Shown: one piece after another, positions 31,701 to 34,825 of the stretch
How the letters are laid out: every line of letters begins with the position of its first letter
Position numbering within the stretch: the stretch's first letter is position 1
Source of the DNA: CAVLCC01 sp963624975
GTDB lineage: Bacteria > Actinomycetota > Coriobacteriia > Coriobacteriales > CADBOM01
DNA length: 34,825 nt
Assembly (NCBI GenBank): GCA_963624975.1
Contig: CAVFRF010000069.1
Location: forward strand, 1 to 34,825
Direction of reading: 5' to 3'
Program-made: the position numbers and the translations under genes
The notes under the pieces: generated by a model
What the model was told of the DNA's origin: nothing
Seen by the model: the letters and a program-made list of their open reading frames with translations, nothing else
Databases searched by the model: none

Positions 31701-32334
31701 GAAGGAAGTCCTGGGCATGTACATCTCCGACCACCCCCTGAGCCCCTATCAGTCGCGCTTGGACGAGGTGAGCGAGTTCAAGCTCGACGTGTTCAGCGAC
31801 ACGGCGGGTGGCGACGACGAGATGGGCGGCAACGTCTCGGCGGTGCCGCAAGACCGCGACATCACGCTCGCCGGCATGATCACGGGTCTGCAGTACAAGC
31901 TCACCAAGAAGGGCGACAGGATGGCCGTGTGCACCCTCGAGAGCATGGACGGCGGCATCGACTGCGTGATATTCTCGCGCACGCTGGCCGAATGCGCCGA
32001 CAGCCTGTCGGAGGAGAAGATCGTGAAGATGCGCGGGCGCTACGACTGCGGCGACCGAGGCTCGCAGCTCAAGGTGTCGAAGGTCGTGCCGCTAAACTTC
32101 GGGCGCAACGTGAACATCGAACTGGACCGCAACGTGCTCGACCGCGACTTGCTGGGAGAGATTAAGGCCTCGGCCGACGAATTCCCGGGCAACGACCAGA
32201 TCACGCTCACCGTGTGCACCAACGGCGTGGCCAGCGACCTCGTGGACCTGCCGCTCAAGGTGGACAGCGGCAACATCGTGTTCATGTCCACGCTCTCGTC
32301 GCTCATGCATGGCAAGGGCAAGGTGAGGGTGTAA
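28714..32334 (+). CDS. dnaE: DNA polymerase III alpha subunit
   Basis: The replicative C-family polymerase, 1206 residues. The N-terminal PHP domain has FVHLHNHTEYSLLDGATKVD and AITDHGY, retaining H6, H8, D40 and H41 as potential metal ligands. The polymerase active site is PDIDLDFDDERR, with catalytic aspartates D426 and D428. Other blocks are GVGPGRGSAAGSIVSYAL, GVHASAVVICRDP, YRPGPLDAGMVDDFV and FNKSHSAAYAIICMQTAWLK. A C-terminal OB fold is recognisable (ITLAGMITGLQYKLTKKGDR and RGRYDCGDRGSQLKVSKVV). It is the DnaE form rather than PolC (no internal 3'-5' exonuclease domain). ATG at 28714 is preceded by a modest GAGGCGAG. A terminator follows. Confidence 0.97.
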   Translation: MAFVHLHNHTEYSLLDGATKVDEMAEYAYSLGMNAIAITDHGYMYGIPEFVKACDAVTSKAMKNWQKACEAAEEAGEPAPEKPKGIKPILGCEVYFTPDSTLARDHKPELYHMILLAKNNEGYKNLLAIVSDAAVEGFYYKPRTTLESLREHHEGVIATSACIAGIIPKYIDRGQLDQAVEWAQTFVDIFGKDDFYIEIQDHGITTDAGMPEAEVNRALVKIAADLGLKTIATNDIHYLKKEDAQTQDIMMCIGMGKQLDDPDRMRFKNDEFYLKTEEEMRAIFAEYPEACDNTVEIAEKCNVTLSHDLVLPRLPLPEGETNETMLRKEAEKGLKERYGDPLPQEVVDRFEHEYNIICTKGFAAYFLIVQEFTQWAKDNGVGVGPGRGSAAGSIVSYALNITTFDPLENGLLFERFLSPERTEMPDIDLDFDDERRGDVINHVKEVYGEEKIANIITFGKMKAKQAIQDAARVLGYSLGKALSINKLFTSPFATIAGTMNESKKESDNAEYYNPDFVEMYKTDPEAKQIIDTAKKLEGMIRGEGVHASAVVICRDPIKEHVPAKLDTKEGALISQYDGVNVADLGLLKMDFLGLRTLTVISKAQQNIYENYGKKIDLDKIDFSDPAIYDLFARGDTTGVFQVESAGLTSLLQRMKPDRYSDIIACIALYRPGPLDAGMVDDFVDRKLGKKEIKYYDDRLKDILEDTYGTIVYQEQVMLISIKMSGFNAGESDKVRKAVAKKKIDLMTKKVQKWADGQEETMKDHWLNGAERNGYKREIAQKIWDDVEKFASYAFNKSHSAAYAIICMQTAWLKAYYPREYMAAVLTSYMGKNSDRIKVVINALKQQGVSVLPPDVNSSRRDFTAVGDDIRFGLAGIKGMGTAPADAIIEEREKNGPFTSLHDFVNRVSTKYCNKKVVEVLIKSGAFDSTGYTRRQMMLFLERDGLLESAAKHHKDIEMGQVTMFDLMGDAGDNSFAEDVPEPDGVEWDRKVKLDFEKEVLGMYISDHPLSPYQSRLDEVSEFKLDVFSDTAGGDDEMGGNVSAVPQDRDITLAGMITGLQYKLTKKGDRMAVCTLESMDGGIDCVIFSRTLAECADSLSEEKIVKMRGRYDCGDRGSQLKVSKVVPLNFGRNVNIELDRNVLDRDLLGEIKASADEFPGNDQITLTVCTNGVASDLVDLPLKVDSGNIVFMSTLSSLMHGKGKVRV

Positions 32335-32343
32335 CGATTGCAT

Positions 32344-32379
32344 GCCGCTCGCGTATAAGGGCGGCTGTTGTGTTGCTTT
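32344..32379 (+). terminator. Probable terminator after dnaE
   Basis: GCCGCTC (32344-32350) pairs with GGGCGGC (32359-32365), seven base pairs with one G.U and an eight-base loop, followed by the T-rich TGTTGTGTTGCTTT. It starts nine bases after the dnaE stop. The stem is short but the position and T-richness fit. Confidence 0.55.
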
Positions 32380-32399
32380 AGCACTCTACTGTGCTAAAG
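32376..32399. repeat. Perfect inverted repeat upstream of hisZ, candidate operator
   Basis: CTTTAGCAC (32376-32384) is exactly complementary to GTGCTAAAG (32391-32399), with a six-base centre TCTACT. It resembles the HrcA operator CIRCE (TTAGCACTC-N9-GAGTGCTAA), but the two arms are about seven bases too close, so it is not a true CIRCE. It lies 78 bases before hisZ and could be an operator for the histidine genes or the top of a leader hairpin. Downstream, CCGGC/GCCGG (about 32427-32441) and a GGGGC/GCCCC outer pair add further structure; no T-box consensus was seen. Confidence 0.5.
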
Positions 32400-32477
32400 T
32401 GGATTGCGAGGGGCACGGCGCCTTCCCGGCATGGTAGCCGGTTTCGCAAAACGCGCCCCGAGCTACAAGGAGGCTTG

Positions 32478-33590
32478 ATGAAACCATATACGCCGCGAGG
32501 CTTCAAAGACGTGCTTCCGGAGGAGGCGCGCATACGCGAGAACCTCAAGAAGAGGTCGCTCGACGTGTTCGACCTGTGGGGCTACGACCCCATCGAGACC
32601 CCGGCGCTCGAGGTGCTGGACGTGCTGGAGAAGGGCAGCAGCATCGATGCCGCGACCTTCCGCCTCTTCGACGGCGACAACAACCTGCTGGTGCTGCGCC
32701 CCGACGTGACGCTGCCCATCGCCAGGATGGTGGCCACGAGGCTTGCCGATGGGCAGACCCCGCACAGGTTCCGCTACGACATGAGCGTGTTTCGCGACAA
32801 CGAGTCGTCGAAGGGCAGCTCGAGGGAGTTCACCCAGCTTGGCATCGAGCAGATCGGCGTGGACGGATGCGCCGCCGATGCCGAGACCATGGTGGTGATG
32901 ATCGAGAGCCTGCGCGCCTGCGGGCTGGGCAACTTCAAGCTCGAGTTCTGCAACGTCGAGGTGCTGCAGAGGCTGCTGGAGGCCTGCGACATGGGCGAGG
33001 GCTTCGAGCGCGCGGTGCAGGCCGCCTATCACACCTCGAACTACGTGAAGCTCGACAACATCGTGGACGACGCGGTGGCGGGGCTCTGGGACGGCAAGAA
33101 GCTGGGCGACAAGCTGGCCACGTGCCTCAAGGAGCTCATCCGCATACACGGCGGTCGAGAGAGCATCTCGCAATGCGCCGCAATGCTCGACGGCTACGTG
33201 AGGCCGCAGGTGTTCGACGACCTGCTGGCCACCTGGGACCTGGTGGAGTCGTGCGGCTACGCGCGCTACATCGGCGTTGACTTCTCGCTGCTCTCATCGT
33301 TCGACTACTACACGGGCATCATCTTCGAGGCCTTCGTGCAGGGGTTTGGCAAATCCATCGGAGGGGGAGGCAGGTACGACAGGCTCCTCGAGGTGTTCGG
33401 CAAGAGCATGCCGGCCGCCGGATTCGCCTTCTCGTTGGAGAACCTGATGCACGCGCTGGCGTTCGACGGGATGCTGGAGCTGGAGCCCGCCGACAAGAAC
33501 GTCGTGGAGGGCGGAGATGCCGACGCGTTCGCCCGTGCGATGCGCATGCACGCTCAGGGCAAGGTTGCGATGCTGGGAGGTGCACGATGA
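32478..33590 (+). CDS. hisZ: ATP phosphoribosyltransferase regulatory subunit
   Basis: HisZ is a catalytically inactive histidyl-tRNA synthetase paralogue that activates the short HisG and mediates histidine feedback. The 370-residue product has the class II synthetase core: YTPRGFKDVLPEEARIRENL, VLRPDVTLPIARMVATRLAD, a motif 2-like FRYDMSVFRDNESSKGSSRE followed by FTQLGIEQIG, and motif 3-like GGGGRYDRLLEVFGKSMPAA. It lacks the C-terminal anticodon-binding domain of true HisRS, and hisG is directly downstream, which decides between the two. ATG at 32478 is preceded by AAGGAGG and overlaps no upstream gene; it overlaps hisG by four bases. Confidence 0.92.
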   Translation: MKPYTPRGFKDVLPEEARIRENLKKRSLDVFDLWGYDPIETPALEVLDVLEKGSSIDAATFRLFDGDNNLLVLRPDVTLPIARMVATRLADGQTPHRFRYDMSVFRDNESSKGSSREFTQLGIEQIGVDGCAADAETMVVMIESLRACGLGNFKLEFCNVEVLQRLLEACDMGEGFERAVQAAYHTSNYVKLDNIVDDAVAGLWDGKKLGDKLATCLKELIRIHGGRESISQCAAMLDGYVRPQVFDDLLATWDLVESCGYARYIGVDFSLLSSFDYYTGIIFEAFVQGFGKSIGGGGRYDRLLEVFGKSMPAAGFAFSLENLMHALAFDGMLELEPADKNVVEGGDADAFARAMRMHAQGKVAMLGGAR

Positions 33591-34246
33591 TGGGAGACGC
33601 GCGCAAGCCCGTGAGGATAGGAGTGCCCAAGGGGTCGCTCAACGCCGACAGCCTCGACATGCTGGAGAAGGCCGGCCTTCCGGTGGAGTGCCTCAAGGAC
33701 CCGGGACGCCAGCTCATCTTCAGGGAAGACGGCTACGAGTTCATCATCCTGCGCCCCACCGACGTGCCCACCTTCGTGGCGCTTGGCGGCGCCGACTGCG
33801 CGATATGCGGCGAGGACTCGATCATCGAGGCCGGCATGGATGTCGTGGAGCTGGTGGACCTGCGTTTCGGAGGATGCAGGTTCGTGGTGGCCGAGCCTGC
33901 CGAATCGGCTTCCAACGTAGACGATTCCTACAGCCGCCTCGGCGTGCTCAAGGTCGCCACGAAGTATCCGCGCATCACGCAGGCCTACTACGATTCGATC
34001 GGAACGCAGGTCGAGATCGTGCAGCTCCACGGCAACATCGAGCTGGCGCCGCTGTGCCAGATGGCCGACCGCATCGTGGACATCACGGCCACTGGCACCA
34101 CGCTTCGCGAGAACAACCTCCAGATAGTTGGAGAGGTAATGGAATCGACTGCAAGATTCATAGGCAACGCTGCTTCGGTGAGAATAGACGAGCGCGTGCG
34201 AGACATAGCGGCTAAACTTGGTGCTATAGCTGCCCAAGACGCATAA
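33587..34246 (+). CDS. hisG: ATP phosphoribosyltransferase, short HisZ-dependent form
   Basis: Catalyses the first step of histidine synthesis, joining ATP and PRPP. The 219-residue product is the short form that lacks the C-terminal regulatory domain and works as a hetero-octamer with HisZ. It has RIGVPKGSLNADSLDMLEKA at the N-terminus, DVPTFVALGGADCAICGED, and the PRPP-binding signature DRIVDITATGTTLRENNL at 161-178. ATG at 33587 overlaps the hisZ TGA (ATGA), so the two subunits are made in coupled fashion; a second ATG follows directly at 33590. hisD begins 12 bases after its stop. Confidence 0.95.
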   Translation: MMGDARKPVRIGVPKGSLNADSLDMLEKAGLPVECLKDPGRQLIFREDGYEFIILRPTDVPTFVALGGADCAICGEDSIIEAGMDVVELVDLRFGGCRFVVAEPAESASNVDDSYSRLGVLKVATKYPRITQAYYDSIGTQVEIVQLHGNIELAPLCQMADRIVDITATGTTLRENNLQIVGEVMESTARFIGNAASVRIDERVRDIAAKLGAIAAQDA

Positions 34247-34258
34247 GGAGGACATCTG

Positions 34259-34825
34259 ATGGATATTCAGGTCATCGAGCTGGAAGAAGACGAGGAGCTG
34301 GACCTCGACTCCATGAACCGCAGCGGCGAGATATCGCCCGAGGTTGCGGAGTCGGTGCGCAAGATTCTAGCCGACGTGAAGGCGCGCGGCGACGCGGCGG
34401 TGCGCGAGTACACCGAGAAGTTCGACCACGCCAAGCTCGTGTCGTTCAGGGTGCCCGACGAGATGCTCGACCAGGCCGTGAACTACATCGAGCCCTCGGT
34501 GGCGCAGTCGTTTCGGGCCGCATACGAGTCGATCTGCGCGTTTCATCGCAACGACGTGCCGCAGTCGCGCTTCAACGTGGCTGAGGACGGCTCGCTGGTG
34601 GGGTACAAGGTCACCCCGCTCGAGACCGTGGGCCTCTACGTGCCCGGCGGCAGGGCGGCCTACCCCTCTACAGTGCTCATGAACGCCGTGCCCGCCAAGA
34701 TGGCCGGCGTGAAGCGCCTGGTGATGGTAACCCCGCCTTCTGCGAACGGAACCATCAACCCGGCTCTGCTATATGCGGCAAAGCTCGCCGGCGTGGACGA
34801 CGTGTACGCCGTGGGCGGCGCCCAG
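34259..34825 (+). CDS. hisD: Histidinol dehydrogenase, N-terminal part (3' end outside window)
   Basis: HisD carries out the last two oxidations of histidine synthesis with NAD and zinc. The first 189 codons are present and the frame is open to the last base of the window. Family blocks seen are VKARGDAAVREYTEKFDHAK and the strongly conserved ETVGLYVPGGRAAYPSTVLM followed by NAVPAKMAGVKRLVMVTPP and VYAVGGAQ. Full-length HisD is about 430 residues, so more than half, including most zinc ligands, is missing. ATG at 34259 is seven bases after AAGGAGG (34245-34251), which overlaps the hisG stop. Third gene of a hisZ-hisG-hisD operon. Confidence 0.95.
   Translation, partial: MDIQVIELEEDEELDLDSMNRSGEISPEVAESVRKILADVKARGDAAVREYTEKFDHAKLVSFRVPDEMLDQAVNYIEPSVAQSFRAAYESICAFHRNDVPQSRFNVAEDGSLVGYKVTPLETVGLYVPGGRAAYPSTVLMNAVPAKMAGVKRLVMVTPPSANGTINPALLYAAKLAGVDDVYAVGGAQ

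Noticed and set aside
32376..32399. True CIRCE element
   Set aside because: The spacing between the TTAGCAC and GTGCTAA cores is six bases rather than 13, so it cannot be an ordinary HrcA site.
32400..32477. T-box riboswitch before hisZ
   Set aside because: The expected antiterminator consensus (AGGGTGGNACCGCG-like) and specifier stem were not found; only short local hairpins are visible.

Overview
The window is GC-rich, densely packed DNA from a bacterial chromosome. Gene content points to the class Coriobacteriia (Actinomycetota), or less likely a GC-rich Firmicutes relative. Clues are a four-cysteine zinc-type S14, a short HisG paired with HisZ, a 420-residue archaeal/Thermotoga-style LeuC with a separate LeuD, a YerC/TrpR-like protein next to dnaE, and an M16C presequence-protease-like peptidase. 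The genus is not determined; the lineage is an inference from recalled gene distributions, not from a database search.

Layout. Positions 2-511 hold the end of fusA. Positions 606-12101 hold a full S10-spc ribosomal protein cluster (rpsJ, rplC, rplD, rplW, rplB, rpsS, rplV, rpsC, rplP, rpmC, rpsQ, rplN, rplX, rplE, rpsN, rpsH, rplF, rplR, rpsE, rpmD, rplO), then secY and adk. Most genes abut or overlap. Three larger gaps (512-605, 915-1041, 2611-2825) hold strong RNA hairpins that could be leaders, processing sites or attenuators. A strong terminator follows adk. Next is map, tightly coupled to leuC-leuD-leuB and then ilvE, a branched-chain amino acid block ending in a second clear terminator. 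The infA-rpmJ-rpsM-rpsK-rpsD-rpoA genes that often follow map are absent.

Positions 16977-19922 encode a large M16C metallopeptidase with its own likely promoter. After a gene-free stretch of about 500 bases comes the main accessory item: a single 1915-residue gene (20428-26175) that looks like a complete restriction-modification enzyme in one chain (Mrr-like nuclease, helicase/translocase, adenine methylase, target-recognition region), as in Type ISP enzymes. It carries an extra N-terminal module of about 260 residues that resembles a stand-alone hypothetical protein family and has its own PD-(D/E)xK-like signature. A short AT-rich block inside the gene falls in the expected target-recognition region and looks like a swapped specificity segment. 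The gene converges on, and shares a CTAG stop with, a polytopic membrane protein on the minus strand.

A 28-base near-perfect-dyad element lies between that membrane protein and the divergent yerC-like gene. Then come dnaE (replicative polymerase), a terminator, a second perfect inverted repeat resembling a contracted CIRCE, and the start of a histidine operon: hisZ, hisG and the first 189 codons of hisD, cut by the window end. Apart from the membrane protein every recognised gene is on the plus strand. No rRNA, tRNA, CRISPR array or insertion sequence was recognised.
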